Position numbers and translations under genes: made by a program. DNA of 64,000 nt from an uncultured Cohaesibacter sp. GTDB lineage: Bacteria > Pseudomonadota > Alphaproteobacteria > Rhizobiales > Cohaesibacteraceae. Below the pieces are notes generated by a model, which was not told the origin of the DNA, ran no database searches, and saw only the letters and a program-made list of their open reading frames with translations. The stretch covers positions 124,001 through 188,000 of the forward strand of contig NZ_OY782764.1 of NCBI RefSeq assembly GCF_963678225.1, in the 5' to 3' direction. This document shows positions 9,814-19,644 of this stretch, in pieces; positions within the stretch are counted from its first letter, which is position 1, and the number at the start of each line of letters is the position of its first letter.

Positions 9814-10408
9814 ACAGGCGAGCTTTCTTTTATATTTTTGCCAAGCGAACAAATTGTCATCGATGCCAGTTTTCGCCAACAGGCTTTGAAGACAATTAGG
9901 ACGAAAAGGGTAGCCCAAACTTTAGGCTGAGCAAACCGGCTCCAGAGCGCACAAGTGCTCAGCTTGCACAAATCCACATCACAATATGGAGAAAATCCGG
10001 ATTTGCAAAACGGTAATTGCACAGCGCGCAAGCATAACGAGCAGACCGAGCAATCTCGCGCAAGCAATCTCCGGCGCTTTGTTTGAAAAGCGCGCGTCAT
10101 CCATAGCCGCGAAATAATGCATACTGAGTCCAAAGGTCGGTTTTCCACCGTATTTCTGGATATCCCGCATAATTATGCATAGAACGGATATCACCTCAGG
10201 GCACGCCAGAGTATTATTTACCCCAAGGCAAAGAAGAAACACCTATAGACAGCAAGCCATCATAGCTCCAACCATTTAATTTGGACTTCAAATTTAAATG
10301 ACTTATGATGGTGCGCAAAGACCCGTTCAAGCGCTGCTTTTGGCATTTCCAAAAAGAGACCAAGGCCTAAAAGCAACCGCCCAAGCAAAACCAGCAAAGT
10401 AATCCGCA
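9814..10408. other. Divergent intergenic region before the ROK regulator
   Basis: About 600 bases separate the minus-strand acyltransferase fusion and the plus-strand ROK gene. Open frames here are short and have no convincing ribosome site or conserved look. The main structure is an AT-rich inverted repeat at 10273-10300. The rest shows nothing that I can name. Confidence 0.45.
10273..10300. repeat. AT-rich inverted repeat upstream of the ROK regulator
   Basis: CATTTAATTTG and CAAATTTAAATG form a near-perfect inverted repeat, with one inserted base, around a 5-base centre. It lies about 110 bases before the ROK start. It may be an operator for autoregulation or simply AT-rich DNA. Confidence 0.35.
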
Positions 10409-11647
10409 ATGAGAAATTCCATCAAAAAAACGTCACAGATCACGGAGCAGAGGAGTCAGGGACGGAATCTGGTTTTTTCTCATATACGCAATAACTTTCA
10501 GGTTGCCCGCATCGATATCGCCAACGCCACAGGCATGAGTCCGGCCACCGTAACCTCTATCACGGCAGAGCTGATCGCAGCAGGCCTGATTGAAGAGGTG
10601 CAAAGAGAGGTCGAACCGGGCCAATCCAAGCGCGGTCGCCCCAGAGTGGACCTCAAGCTACGTGGAGAATCCCACATTGTGGCCGGTATGAAGCTGACCG
10701 GTCGCAGCATCAGCGCCGTGGTGCTCGATCTGGAAGGTAAGCAACTGGGCAAGGCCAAAGTCCCCATGCCACGCCCGCCCATTGATCGCGCGGCCTTGTG
10801 CAAGCTCATTCCTCAAGTCGTGGAAACTGTATCCGCCGCAGCTGGTATCAAGCCCGAAGATCTTTCCGCTGTCGGCATCGGTCTGCCGGGCACCATTCAG
10901 GCTACAGAAGGCTTTGTCGACTGGTGCCCCCTGTTTCAGGAACAGGAATTTAACCTCAAGCAATTGATGGAAGAGATCATGCCAATGCCGGTGTTCGTTG
11001 AAAACGACGCCAACGCAGTGGCCATCGCCGAACTCTGGTTCGGATTTGGTCGGGATGTGCCCGATTTTCTGGTCGTCACGATCGAACAGGGGGTCGGACT
11101 GGGCATCGTGCTGGACGGAGAGATTTTCCGCGGCACACAAGGCTTCGGCGCAGAATTCGGCCATACCAAAGTGCAGTCGGAAGGAGCACTTTGCCGGTGC
11201 GGCCAGCGCGGCTGTCTGGAAGCCTATGTCGCCGATTATGCCCTCTTGCGTGAGGCCAATCTCTTCAAACATTGGGAAGAAGGTACCAGCGAAGAAGACC
11301 GCCTCGTCCAGCTATTCGCCGCAGCCAAGGAAGGCGACCGGATGGCCAAGTCCATCTTCGACCGCGCCAGCCGCATGTTCTCAATGGGCCTTGCCAATCT
11401 GGTCAATCTGTTTGACCCAGCCATGGTAATCCTCTCCGGTGAACAGATGCAGTTTGACTATCTCTACGCTCAGCAAGTGTTCGACATGGTCCGCTCTTCC
11501 ACCATTCTCAAAGGGCACCACGAACCGGAGATTCGCATCCACAAATGGGGCGACATGATGTGGGCGAAAGGCGCAGCAGCCTTTGCTTTGGAAGAGGTTG
11601 TCCGCATCTCTCTGGATCAGTTGGGAAGCGCCGAAACGAGCGCCTGA
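10409..11647 (+). CDS. ROK-family transcriptional regulator, probable xylose repressor
   Basis: This 412-residue regulator has an N-terminal winged helix at about 20-85 (NNFQVARIDIANATGMSPATVTSITAELIAAGLI) and a ROK sugar-binding domain. The ROK zinc motif CRCGQRGCLE occupies residues 262-271, and NDANAVAIAE is the usual sugar/phosphate-site segment. Family members such as NagC, Mlc and XylR bind DNA until a sugar or sugar phosphate releases them. The gene lies directly upstream of xylB and xylA on the same strand, with an 18-bp perfect palindrome in between. Xylose is therefore the likely signal, by inference. The ribosome site before the ATG is weak. Confidence 0.85.
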   Translation: MRNSIKKTSQITEQRSQGRNLVFSHIRNNFQVARIDIANATGMSPATVTSITAELIAAGLIEEVQREVEPGQSKRGRPRVDLKLRGESHIVAGMKLTGRSISAVVLDLEGKQLGKAKVPMPRPPIDRAALCKLIPQVVETVSAAAGIKPEDLSAVGIGLPGTIQATEGFVDWCPLFQEQEFNLKQLMEEIMPMPVFVENDANAVAIAELWFGFGRDVPDFLVVTIEQGVGLGIVLDGEIFRGTQGFGAEFGHTKVQSEGALCRCGQRGCLEAYVADYALLREANLFKHWEEGTSEEDRLVQLFAAAKEGDRMAKSIFDRASRMFSMGLANLVNLFDPAMVILSGEQMQFDYLYAQQVFDMVRSSTILKGHHEPEIRIHKWGDMMWAKGAAAFALEEVVRISLDQLGSAETSA

Positions 11648-11684
11648 GGGCCAACAACCACCGCCTAATCTGGATCACGTTACC

Positions 11685-11702
11685 GGTAATGATATCATTA
11701 CC
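11685..11702. promoter_or_regulatory. 18-bp perfect palindrome, probable operator of the xyl genes
   Basis: GGTAATGATATCATTACC is a perfect palindrome between the ROK gene and xylB. It overlaps a second shorter palindrome, TTACCGGTAA, at 11680-11689. It ends 22 bases upstream of a good -35 hexamer. Binding by the adjacent ROK protein is inference. Confidence 0.6.
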
Positions 11703-11724
11703 AGTGGATTTGGACGCGCTCATC

Positions 11725-11753
11725 TTGATTTATTTTACATACTAAAATAATAT
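11725..11753 (+). promoter_or_regulatory. Probable sigma-70 promoter of xylB-xylA
   Basis: TTGATT and TAATAT are separated by 17 bases, ending about 70 bases upstream of the xylB start. Both hexamers are close to consensus and the region is AT-rich. Confidence 0.55.
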
Positions 11754-11824
11754 CTCTCTCAACGAGCAACCCCTCAGATCCAGTCGTATGATCATAAATA
11801 CGCGTCTCAAGGCGGGAGGAAAAA

Positions 11825-13273
11825 ATGTATTTGGGAATTGACCTGGGCACGTCCGGGGTCAAGGTGGTGATTATGTCTGAAAGTCAGCAGATCATCGCTT
11901 CGACGAACCAATCTCTTTCGGTATCACGCCCTTCTTCAGGCTGGAGTGAACAGGACCCGCAAAGCTGGATTCTGGCTACAGCGGCAGCCTTTGATGATCT
12001 GGTTGCCTCCCATCCGGAAGCCATCAAGCAGGTACGCGCCATCGGCCTCTCCGGGCAGATGCACGGGGCTACCATGCTGGATGCAACGGACACGCCGATT
12101 GCACCATGCATTCTGTGGAATGACACCCGCAGCCACGAAGAAGCTGCAAGGCTTGATGCCACCCCCGGCTTCCGCGAACTGACCGGCAACATTGTTTTCC
12201 CCGGCTTCACCGCCCCGAAACTGGCGTGGATGCAGGCCAACAAGCCCGCCCTTTTTGACAAGATCAAAAAGGTGCTGTTGCCCAAGGATTATCTGCGCCT
12301 CTGGCTGACCGGCGACTATGTCTCTGACTATTCCGACAGCGCCGGCACATCCTGGCTGGATGTGGGCAAACGGGAATGGTCTTCCGATTTGTTGGCTGCC
12401 ACCGGTCTGGACAAGTCTCATATGCCTGCCCTTGCCGAAAGCACCGAGAGCACTGGCACCTTGCGTAAGGAACTCGTTGAACGCTGGGGCTTTTCTGCTG
12501 ATACCATCGTCGCGGGCGGAGCTGGCGACAATGCAGCCTCCGCGATCGCCACCGGTATTGTCGGCGAAGGCGATGCCTTTATCTCGCTGGGCACCAGTGG
12601 CGTGATCTATGCCGCCATTGACAGCTATCGCCCATTGCCAGAAAGCGCCGTGCACACCTTCTGCCATTCCACTGCCAATCACTGGTGTCATATGGCCGTC
12701 ATTCTGGCCGCGACCGACGCGCTCAACTGGTACGCCAAACTGGTCGGCTCTGGCGCTGCGGACCTCACCAAGGCCCTCGGCGATGAGGTGACCGCACCCG
12801 GATCTGCATTGTTCTTCCCCTATCTTGGTGGAGAGCGCACGCCCCACAATGACGCCAACATTCGTGGCGGCTTCATCGGCCTCTCCCACCCTGATGACCG
12901 GGTTGTCCTCACCCGTGCCGTCCTTGAAGGCATCTCCTACGCTTTCAAGGACGGTATCAAGGCACTGGAAGCAGCAGGCACCAGCCTGAGCCGCCTCATT
13001 GCCGTGGGTGGCGGATCCTCTTCCGATTACTGGCTGTCGCTGCTGGCAACCATTCTGGACAAACAGATCGACCGGCCAACCGCCGGAGATTTTGGCGGAG
13101 CCTTCGGCGCCGCTCGTATGGGCCTCGTCGCAGACCAGAAGGGCGATCCTTCGGTTCTGTGCACAATGCCCACCATTGAAAAAAGCTTCTATCCAAACAA
13201 GGCCCTGCAGGACAGCTTTGAAAATGTCTATGCCCGTTACGCAGCCGCCTATTCATCCCTGAAGGATCTCTGA
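11825..13273 (+). CDS. xylB: Xylulokinase
   Basis: This 482-residue FGGY-family kinase phosphorylates D-xylulose to xylulose 5-phosphate. The N-terminal phosphate-binding segment is [25 protein letters not shown] follows near residue 75 as in xylulokinases, and the C-terminal ATP-site segment is [16 protein letters not shown] near residue 395. The length is typical. GGGAGG lies 5 bases before the ATG, a strong ribosome site. The stop is 2 bases before xylA, so the two are translated from one message. The pair converts xylose to the pentose phosphate pathway; no xylose transporter is seen in the window. Confidence 0.95.
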   Translation: MYLGIDLGTSGVKVVIMSESQQIIASTNQSLSVSRPSSGWSEQDPQSWILATAAAFDDLVASHPEAIKQVRAIGLSGQMHGATMLDATDTPIAPCILWNDTRSHEEAARLDATPGFRELTGNIVFPGFTAPKLAWMQANKPALFDKIKKVLLPKDYLRLWLTGDYVSDYSDSAGTSWLDVGKREWSSDLLAATGLDKSHMPALAESTESTGTLRKELVERWGFSADTIVAGGAGDNAASAIATGIVGEGDAFISLGTSGVIYAAIDSYRPLPESAVHTFCHSTANHWCHMAVILAATDALNWYAKLVGSGAADLTKALGDEVTAPGSALFFPYLGGERTPHNDANIRGGFIGLSHPDDRVVLTRAVLEGISYAFKDGIKALEAAGTSLSRLIAVGGGSSSDYWLSLLATILDKQIDRPTAGDFGGAFGAARMGLVADQKGDPSVLCTMPTIEKSFYPNKALQDSFENVYARYAAAYSSLKDL

Positions 13274-13275
13274 TC

Positions 13276-14580
13276 ATGACAGACTTTTTCGGTTCCCTGT
13301 CCAAAATCAAATATGAAGGCCCTGAAAGCGATAATCCGCTTGCCTTCCACCATTACAATCCCGATGAGATCGTGATGGGCAAGAGCCTCAAAGAGCATCT
13401 GCGTTTTGCAATTGCTTACTGGCACAGCTTCGCATGGGAAGGCGGCGACCCATTTGGTGGGCGCACCTTTGATCGCCCCTGGTTCGGCGATGAAATGTCC
13501 AAGGCCAAACTGAAAGCCGACGTGGCATTCGAATTGTTCGATCTTCTGGGCGCTCCCTATTTCTGCTTCCACGATGTGGACGTTCGCCCTGAAGGTAAAA
13601 ATTTCGCTGAAAGCCTCTCCAACCTAAACGAAATCGTCGACTATTTCGAAGAGAAGATGGAAAGCTCCGAAACCAAGCTGCTTTGGGGCACGGCCAACAT
13701 GTTCTCCAACCGTCGCTTCATGTCCGGTGCATCCACCAACCCTGATCCGGATGTTTTCGCCTATGCTGCGGCAACGGTTAAAAGCTGCATGGATGCAACC
13801 CATCGTCTGGGTGGCCAGAACTATGTGCTCTGGGGCGGTCGTGAAGGCTATGAAACCCTGCTGAACACCGACATTAGCCAAGAACTGGACCATATGGGCC
13901 GTTTCCTCAATATGGTCGTGGACTACAAGCACAAGATCGGCTTCAAGGGCACCATCCTCGTTGAGCCGAAACCACAGGAACCAAGCAAGCATCAGTATGA
14001 TTTCGATGCAGCAACCTGCATCGGTTTCCTGCGCAAATATGGTTTGGAAGGAGAGGTCAAACTGAACCTTGAACAAGGCCATGCTATTCTTGCCGGGCAC
14101 AGCTTTGAACATGAAATCGCCGTTGCGGCTGCCGACAACATGCTCGGTTCCATCGACATGAACCGCAACGACTACCAGTCTGGCTGGGATACCGACCAGT
14201 TCCCGAACAACACCCCTGAAGTGGCTCTGGCTTACTACCACATCCTCAAATCAGGCGGCTTCACGACGGGCGGCACCAACTTTGACGCCAAACTGCGCCG
14301 TCAGTCGCTGGATGCAGAAGATCTGGTTGCCGGTCACATCGGCGGCATGGATATCTGTGCACGTGGCCTCAAGGCTGCTGCTGCCATGCTCGAAGATGGT
14401 GGTCTGGAAGCGGCTCTCAAAGAGCGCTATGCCGATTGGGACAAGGACGTCAACAAGGACATGCTGGCAAACGGCACGCTGGAAAGCATTTCCGAGCGCG
14501 TTCTCAAAGACGACATCAATCCAGAGCCTCGCTCCGGCAAACAAGAAAAACTGGAAAATCTGGTCAACCGGTTCGTTTGA
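13276..14580 (+). CDS. xylA: Xylose isomerase
   Basis: This 434-residue TIM-barrel enzyme converts D-xylose to D-xylulose with two divalent metal ions. Visible active-site segments are [11 protein letters not shown] near residue 98 (catalytic His), [15 protein letters not shown] near 230 (metal-ligand Glu and Lys), [15 protein letters not shown] near 270, and [17 protein letters not shown] near 295 (metal-ligand Asp). The length matches the long class II isomerases typical of Proteobacteria. It is the last gene of the xylB-xylA unit and is followed by a terminator shared with the convergent ABC operon. Confidence 0.96.
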   Translation: MTDFFGSLSKIKYEGPESDNPLAFHHYNPDEIVMGKSLKEHLRFAIAYWHSFAWEGGDPFGGRTFDRPWFGDEMSKAKLKADVAFELFDLLGAPYFCFHDVDVRPEGKNFAESLSNLNEIVDYFEEKMESSETKLLWGTANMFSNRRFMSGASTNPDPDVFAYAAATVKSCMDATHRLGGQNYVLWGGREGYETLLNTDISQELDHMGRFLNMVVDYKHKIGFKGTILVEPKPQEPSKHQYDFDAATCIGFLRKYGLEGEVKLNLEQGHAILAGHSFEHEIAVAAADNMLGSIDMNRNDYQSGWDTDQFPNNTPEVALAYYHILKSGGFTTGGTNFDAKLRRQSLDAEDLVAGHIGGMDICARGLKAAAAMLEDGGLEAALKERYADWDKDVNKDMLANGTLESISERVLKDDINPEPRSGKQEKLENLVNRFV

Positions 14581-14610
14581 TAGAAATCCAGTCCTCCTCC
14601 CGAAAACTGA

Positions 14611-14640
14611 AAACGGAGCGGCCATGCCGCCCCGTTTTTT
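14611..14640. terminator. Bidirectional terminator between xylA and the convergent ABC operon
   Basis: AACGG and CGGC arms pair with GCCG and CCGTT, interrupted by a small internal loop. The plus strand ends in TTTTTT and the minus strand in TTTTCAGTTTTC, so it can stop transcription from both sides. Confidence 0.75.
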
Positions 14641-14763
14641 CTTGCCCCATTTGCAAATCTGGCGGTGTCGCTTTCCAGATCTTTCCCCCTTTCCCATCAG
14701 AAGGAGAAGAAGACCGAAATGAGCAACGCGGCGCCTCCTGCAAACAGCAGGGTGATCGCCTCA

Positions 14764-15819
14764 TCATTCACGCGGCAAAGCCAGCCCTGCCTCATCAAAG
14801 AAATGCAGCTTGTCGGGATTGAAAATCAGCCCAACTTCATCACCCGGCTCCACAGCGGCATCACCATCAAGGCGCACACCAATAGCACCGAGCCCGCCGC
14901 AATCGACCAGCAGATGGGTATCCGAACCGAGATATTCGACAATATCAACCACGCCGTCGCACTGGCCCTCGCCCTTCTCGCCTATCGAAATGGCTTCAGG
15001 CCGCACACCGATATGGCTGGCCACGCCGGGCTGGGTTTGCGAGCCGCCGCGCGCGCCTTCCAGCAGGTAATTATCCCCTTGGGTCATGCAAGGCATGATA
15101 TTCATCTTCGGCGAGCCGATAAACTGGGCCACAAACAGGTTCCCCGGCCGTTCATAGAGCGTGCGCGGTGAGCCGACCTGCTCGATAATACCATCGCGCA
15201 ACACCACGATACGGTCGGCAAGCGTCATGGCTTCCACCTGATCGTGGGTCACATAGATCATCGTCGCCTTCAGCTCCCGATGCAGCTTGGCCAGCTCGTA
15301 ACGCATTTCCACCCGCAGCGCAGCATCAAGGTTCGATAGGGGTTCGTCAAACATGAAGGCCGTCGGATTACGCACGATGGACCGGCCAATGGCAACGCGC
15401 TGGCGCTGCCCGCCGGAAAGCTCCTTGGGCTTGCGGTCTAGATAAGTCTCCAGCTTCAGCGCACGCGCCGCTTCATTGACCTTTTCCTCTATTTCGGCCT
15501 TGGGCGTTCCCGCCGTTTTGAGGCCGAAGCCCATATTGTCGCGCACATTCATATGCGGATAAAGCGCATAGGACTGGAACACCATGGCCAGCCCGCGAGA
15601 GGCTGGTGGGTCGGCGGTGACATTGCGCCCCTCAATCAGAATCTCACCGCGAGAGCACTCCTCCAGTCCCGCGATGGTTCTGAGCAAGGTGGATTTGCCA
15701 CAGCCCGATGGTCCGACAAAAATGATGAACTCCCCCTCCTCGATGGCCAGATCAACGCCTTTGATGACTTGCAGTTCACCAAACCATTTCTCTACCGCCT
15801 TGAGTTCAATCGATGCCAT
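14764..15819 (-). CDS. Carbohydrate ABC transporter ATP-binding protein (UgpC/MsmK/MalK type)
   Basis: This 350-residue ATPase powers the importer encoded just upstream. It has Walker [13 protein letters not shown] near residue 38, the signature [14 protein letters not shown] near 133, Walker [12 protein letters not shown], the H-loop [10 protein letters not shown], and a C-terminal TOBE-like regulatory domain of about 120 residues. The start at 15819 is set by GGGGAGG seven bases upstream; a longer frame would add seven residues that swallow this site. The stop of the hydrolase gene is one base away, so translation is coupled. It is the last gene of the lacI-led operon. Confidence 0.93.
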   Translation of the reverse strand: MASIELKAVEKWFGELQVIKGVDLAIEEGEFIIFVGPSGCGKSTLLRTIAGLEECSRGEILIEGRNVTADPPASRGLAMVFQSYALYPHMNVRDNMGFGLKTAGTPKAEIEEKVNEAARALKLETYLDRKPKELSGGQRQRVAIGRSIVRNPTAFMFDEPLSNLDAALRVEMRYELAKLHRELKATMIYVTHDQVEAMTLADRIVVLRDGIIEQVGSPRTLYERPGNLFVAQFIGSPKMNIMPCMTQGDNYLLEGARGGSQTQPGVASHIGVRPEAISIGEKGEGQCDGVVDIVEYLGSDTHLLVDCGGLGAIGVRLDGDAAVEPGDEVGLIFNPDKLHFFDEAGLALPRE

Positions 15820-15820
15820 G

Positions 15821-17080
15821 CTAGAACCTCCCCTTTGCATGCGGGCCCGCCCAGGTCAGCCAGATCGAAGCTGTCCAGGTGAATTTGTCACCGCCCGCCG
15901 GTGTCCCGTCGACAGGACTGAAATATTCATAGAAACCATGCTCGGTAATCAGGTCGCGCGTATCCTTGCGCAAGCGCCCCGCCAGTTGCGTCAAGCCACG
16001 TTCATTGAGCCCGATGCCGATCAGCGCATTGATGATGCCCCATACCGGCCCGCGCCAATAGCGCAGATGCTCAAACTTCTCATCGCGCGGATCATAGGAT
16101 GGCACCCCGAAGGTCACCTTTTGCAGAATGTCTTCCAGATGGGCCTTCATCGTTTCGTTGTCGATGCCCGCATACCAGCAAAGAAATGAGGCCGAGCTGA
16201 GCGATCCAGTGAATTCACCGCTCCTGAGATCAATGCTGTCATAGTAGCCAGCCGGGTTCCAGTGATTGCGCACCCCTTCTTCCAACTCAGCGATCCAGCC
16301 TTCGATCTCCGGTGTCAGATGGTCAAGATCCATCGCGATCTGCAACAGATCGCGGCAGGCTCTCAGGAAGATGAAGGTCATCCCCACATCAGCGACGCGG
16401 AAAGGCGATCCTTCGCGGATCTTCTCCTCATCCCAGCCGCTATCACGCCCGTAATAAAGCATCTTGAGATAACGGTCATAATCTTCCTTCTTGGGGCGCA
16501 TGGAAGGATCAACATGGCTGGTGTCCCGACGGGTATATTCCCCCACGCCTTCGGTGGACACGGCTGCCATGGCGCTATCCCAATCAACCGCATTGTCGCG
16601 GCCGCTTTCCCACGGATGGGTGATGGCCACCATGCCCCGCTCGACCCGGCTTTTCATGAACCAGCGATGCCAGCTGACAAGACGCCCGTAAATAAGCTCC
16701 ATATGCACACGCCCATAGCGCTTATCCTGCTCATAAATTGAGCGAATGAGCGTTGCGGCAACAGGAGGCTGCGTAATACCTGACGTATGCGGCACCCGAT
16801 CCACGCCCCAGACATCCGGTCCAGGGAAGTAGCCGTCAGCCCTCTTGTGGAAGATGATGTGCGGCACCATGCCCGTATCCCACTGCCCGGTGAAGAGCGT
16901 GTGGATCTCGAACCAGGCCCTTTTGACATCAAAAGAAGAGAAGCCCCATGCTGCAAAGCAGGAATCCCAGTTCCATTGATAAGGATACAATCCCGCTGTG
17001 GGCACCGTGTATCCCCCGCGATCGTTTTGTCGCAGGATCCGGCGCGCTTGCCGGTCCAGTTTGTCGTCTGAGATAGCCAT
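15821..17080 (-). CDS. GH63-like (MGH1-type) glycoside hydrolase
   Basis: This 419-residue protein without signal peptide has an alpha/alpha-barrel glycosidase look: [16 protein letters not shown] near residue 34, [16 protein letters not shown] near 155, [14 protein letters not shown] near 295, and [15 protein letters not shown] near 343. These segments fit the bacterial GH63 branch, which includes mannosylglycerate and glucosylglycerate hydrolases; trehalase-like enzymes have a similar fold. It lies within an ABC importer operon, 9 bases after the second permease and one base before the ATPase. It therefore probably cleaves the imported sugar in the cytoplasm. A glucosylglycerate-like compatible solute is an attractive substrate but is inference only. 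Confidence 0.8.
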   Translation of the reverse strand: MAISDDKLDRQARRILRQNDRGGYTVPTAGLYPYQWNWDSCFAAWGFSSFDVKRAWFEIHTLFTGQWDTGMVPHIIFHKRADGYFPGPDVWGVDRVPHTSGITQPPVAATLIRSIYEQDKRYGRVHMELIYGRLVSWHRWFMKSRVERGMVAITHPWESGRDNAVDWDSAMAAVSTEGVGEYTRRDTSHVDPSMRPKKEDYDRYLKMLYYGRDSGWDEEKIREGSPFRVADVGMTFIFLRACRDLLQIAMDLDHLTPEIEGWIAELEEGVRNHWNPAGYYDSIDLRSGEFTGSLSSASFLCWYAGIDNETMKAHLEDILQKVTFGVPSYDPRDEKFEHLRYWRGPVWGIINALIGIGLNERGLTQLAGRLRKDTRDLITEHGFYEYFSPVDGTPAGGDKFTWTASIWLTWAGPHAKGRF

Positions 17081-17088
17081 TAATCAAA

Positions 17089-18288
17089 TCATCCTTTAAC
17101 AGAGCCTGCGGTCAGGCCTTTGGTCATGAAGCGCTCAAGCCCAAGGAACAGCACGAGAATAGGCAATGTCGCAATCACTGCCCCGGCCATCAGATGCTGT
17201 CGTGGCACCTCGGAAGAATTGAGCATTGTAACGCCGCGCGTTAGCGTGAATTTGCTCGGATCATCAAGCAGCATGAAGGCGAGCAGGAACTCGTTCCACG
17301 CAATCATGAATACATAAAGCGAAACTGATGCCAGAGCGGGAAGCGATAACGGTAATGTGATCTTCCAAATCACGCCAAGCCGAGAAAGGCCATCCATCAA
17401 TCCCGCTTCCTCGATCTCAGCAGGAAGGCCGCGGAAATAGCCCTGCAGCATATAGAGCGAGACCGGAATGGTTGTCACCGGATAGATCAGCAACAGGCCA
17501 AACAGCGAGTTGCGCAACCCGAACATGGAGAAGCCCACATAGATCGGCAGCGCCAGAACGATCATCGGCACCATATAGATCAGCAGGATCGAGCGGGACA
17601 TCACAGCTTGCCCCTTAAAGCGCAGACGCGCCACCGCATAGGCGCCCGGCACGCTGAAGAGCAAAGTCACGGCGACAGTAGCCACGGATACAAGGAAGGA
17701 GGTCAGCAGGTAGCTTCCAAAATTATATTGGGTGAACAGCTCCTGATAAGACCGGAAAAGATCCCATCCCTTGTCCCATTCAACCGAGAAATCCAGCGGA
17801 TTGAGCAGCAAGGCCTGCTGCCCCTTTACCGACGTCATCAGCATCACATAAAAGGGCACGACAACGATAGCGGTGAAGAAGACATAGCCAAAGCCGGTCA
17901 GAAACCGCACGATCCCCTCTTCAAACTGGTGCCGCGTTAGCGTGCCCGCAGGCATCCCCTTCATCATGATGCTCAGTGGAACGGAGAGTCCCAGAACGAA
18001 AACCAGCACACCAACGCCCTGCGCGAAGCTTTTTTCAGCAAGGCTTATGCCAAAGGGCTGCATGAGACTGATCCCCAGCACCAATGCAAAACTGATAAGG
18101 ATGCCGAGCAAACGGCTGGGCACATAAAGCGCTACCAGCCCCACGGCAGCCCCTTGCACGATGGCTGCAAGCCAGACCGGATGCACCGGCAGGCCGGTTG
18201 AAAAGGCCATGACAATGGTCAGGCACACAATGAGGGTAAGACTCCATAACACGCCAACAACGGCGGCAAGCAGATATCCCTTTTTCAT
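17089..18288 (-). CDS. Sugar ABC transporter permease, MalG type
   Basis: This 399-residue inner-membrane permease has an N-terminal group of four or so predicted TM helices before the standard MalG core. The core begins near residue 145 (TGFGYVFFTAIVVVPFYVMLMTS) and carries the EAA loop EEAGLMDGLSRLGVIWKITLPLSLP near 300, which contacts the ATPase. The extra N-terminal membrane region of about 130 residues makes it longer than the usual 280. The start at 18288 overlaps the upstream permease stop by 4 bases (ATGA) and has GGGAGG in front. An alternative longer frame upstream would lie inside the neighbouring permease. Confidence 0.88.
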   Translation of the reverse strand: MKKGYLLAAVVGVLWSLTLIVCLTIVMAFSTGLPVHPVWLAAIVQGAAVGLVALYVPSRLLGILISFALVLGISLMQPFGISLAEKSFAQGVGVLVFVLGLSVPLSIMMKGMPAGTLTRHQFEEGIVRFLTGFGYVFFTAIVVVPFYVMLMTSVKGQQALLLNPLDFSVEWDKGWDLFRSYQELFTQYNFGSYLLTSFLVSVATVAVTLLFSVPGAYAVARLRFKGQAVMSRSILLIYMVPMIVLALPIYVGFSMFGLRNSLFGLLLIYPVTTIPVSLYMLQGYFRGLPAEIEEAGLMDGLSRLGVIWKITLPLSLPALASVSLYVFMIAWNEFLLAFMLLDDPSKFTLTRGVTMLNSSEVPRQHLMAGAVIATLPILVLFLGLERFMTKGLTAGSVKG

Positions 18289-19574
18289 AGCCCTTCCTCC
18301 CTTGAAATGAACCGGAAGAAGAAGAATGAGAAGGCCAGAAGGCACCCGAAGATGACCACGGCGACCGCAGCCCCCGCGCCGATATTGGAAATGGCAAAGG
18401 CCTGCTCATACACATTCACGGTCAGCGTCCGCGTTCCCGCATTACCGCCCGTCATCAGGAAGATGTCGTCGAACTTGTTGAACGTCCAGATGAAGCGCAA
18501 CAGGAACAGCACCGACAGGATGCCCATCAATTGCGGCAAGGAGAGATAGTAGAATTTCTGGAAAGGCGATGCTCCATCCATATCTGCCGCCTCGTAAATG
18601 TCATGATCTATCGACTGCATCCGTGCCAGAATGAACAGGAAGGACAGCGGAAAATAGCGCCAGATTTCAAATGCTGTCACGGTAAACAATGCCAGAGGGC
18701 GCTGCCCGAAGAAGTTGATCGGTGTCTCTATCAGCCCCATTTGCACCAGCAACGCATTGAATGAGCCCGAGAATGGATCCAGCAACGTCACCCATGTGAA
18801 GGCAACCGCGATAACCGGCGCCACATAGGGGAAGAGAAACAACCCACGCAAAATGCCTTGTCCGGTAAAACTCTTATTGAGCATCAAGGCGGCGAGCATA
18901 CCAACCACAAGCGCCCCGATGGTGCCGACCACGGTGTAGAACAACGTCACCCAAAGCACTTCGAGAAATTCGCCACTGTCGAAGACCGAGCGGAAATTGT
19001 CCCATGTGAAGGTCAGGTTGAACAGATCAGAACTCGCATTGCCTGTCATGACCGGCTCTGTGTCACGCACATTCACATCGCTATTGATGAAGGCCTCTTG
19101 GGCAACGGCCTCAATGAGCATTCTTTCCCGATGGCCAGCCTCCCAATCGCCCAGATCGCAAGAGAGCTGCCCTGCGGCGAGTGTGCAGCGCTCATCCAGA
19201 GACACCGGCTCCAGGCCACTAGGCCAGGCATCCGACATGAAGACATTGGTGATCGGCTTCTCACGCGAAGAGTTTGTCAGACGATATTCAATCGTCACCG
19301 TATCCCCCGCAGCGGACACCTTGCCACGCATACGTTCATAGACATCGGGCGTCGTGGGTCTGAGGTCGCTCAAACCGATCGGTTTGGCACTGATCCAGAA
19401 GATCGCCAACAAGGGGAGAATAATGACCAGAGCCACGCTCAAAAGCGTCGGCGTCAGCAACCCCCAGGCAAGGCGCGCTTCTCTCTTGGCCAGAGGTCCG
19501 GATCGTGGAGGAGCGAGCGCAGTGGGCTGGTGCCCTGCTCCCGCAGAACTGTTTGGATAGTCAGTGGTCGACAT
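18285..19574 (-). CDS. Sugar ABC transporter permease, MalF type, with periplasmic insertion
   Basis: This 429-residue permease has TM1 at about 37-62, then a periplasmic insertion of about 140 residues before the MIP-like core begins near 205. The insertion has a beta-rich, DUF11-like look (GDTVTIEYRLTNSSREKP) and two cysteines near residues 110 and 119 that could form a disulfide. The core contains the EAA loop (YEAADMDGASPFQKFYYLSLP near 325). MalF of E. coli also carries a large periplasmic P2 loop that contacts the binding protein; a similar role here is inference. The gene sits 70 bases after the binding-protein gene and overlaps the next permease by 4 bases. Confidence 0.88.
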   Translation of the reverse strand: MSTTDYPNSSAGAGHQPTALAPPRSGPLAKREARLAWGLLTPTLLSVALVIILPLLAIFWISAKPIGLSDLRPTTPDVYERMRGKVSAAGDTVTIEYRLTNSSREKPITNVFMSDAWPSGLEPVSLDERCTLAAGQLSCDLGDWEAGHRERMLIEAVAQEAFINSDVNVRDTEPVMTGNASSDLFNLTFTWDNFRSVFDSGEFLEVLWVTLFYTVVGTIGALVVGMLAALMLNKSFTGQGILRGLFLFPYVAPVIAVAFTWVTLLDPFSGSFNALLVQMGLIETPINFFGQRPLALFTVTAFEIWRYFPLSFLFILARMQSIDHDIYEAADMDGASPFQKFYYLSLPQLMGILSVLFLLRFIWTFNKFDDIFLMTGGNAGTRTLTVNVYEQAFAISNIGAGAAVAVVIFGCLLAFSFFFFRFISREEGL

Positions 19575-19644
19575 GAGAAGAGGCTCCGCTTATCACACCG
19601 GGCAACAACAAGTCGCCCGATGCAAATAGTTTCAAGTCAATACC

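Noticed and set aside
9979..10242. An 87-codon minus-strand frame between the acyltransferase fusion and ROK genes
   Set aside because: No ribosome site, odd composition rich in Cys and Met, and no conserved look.
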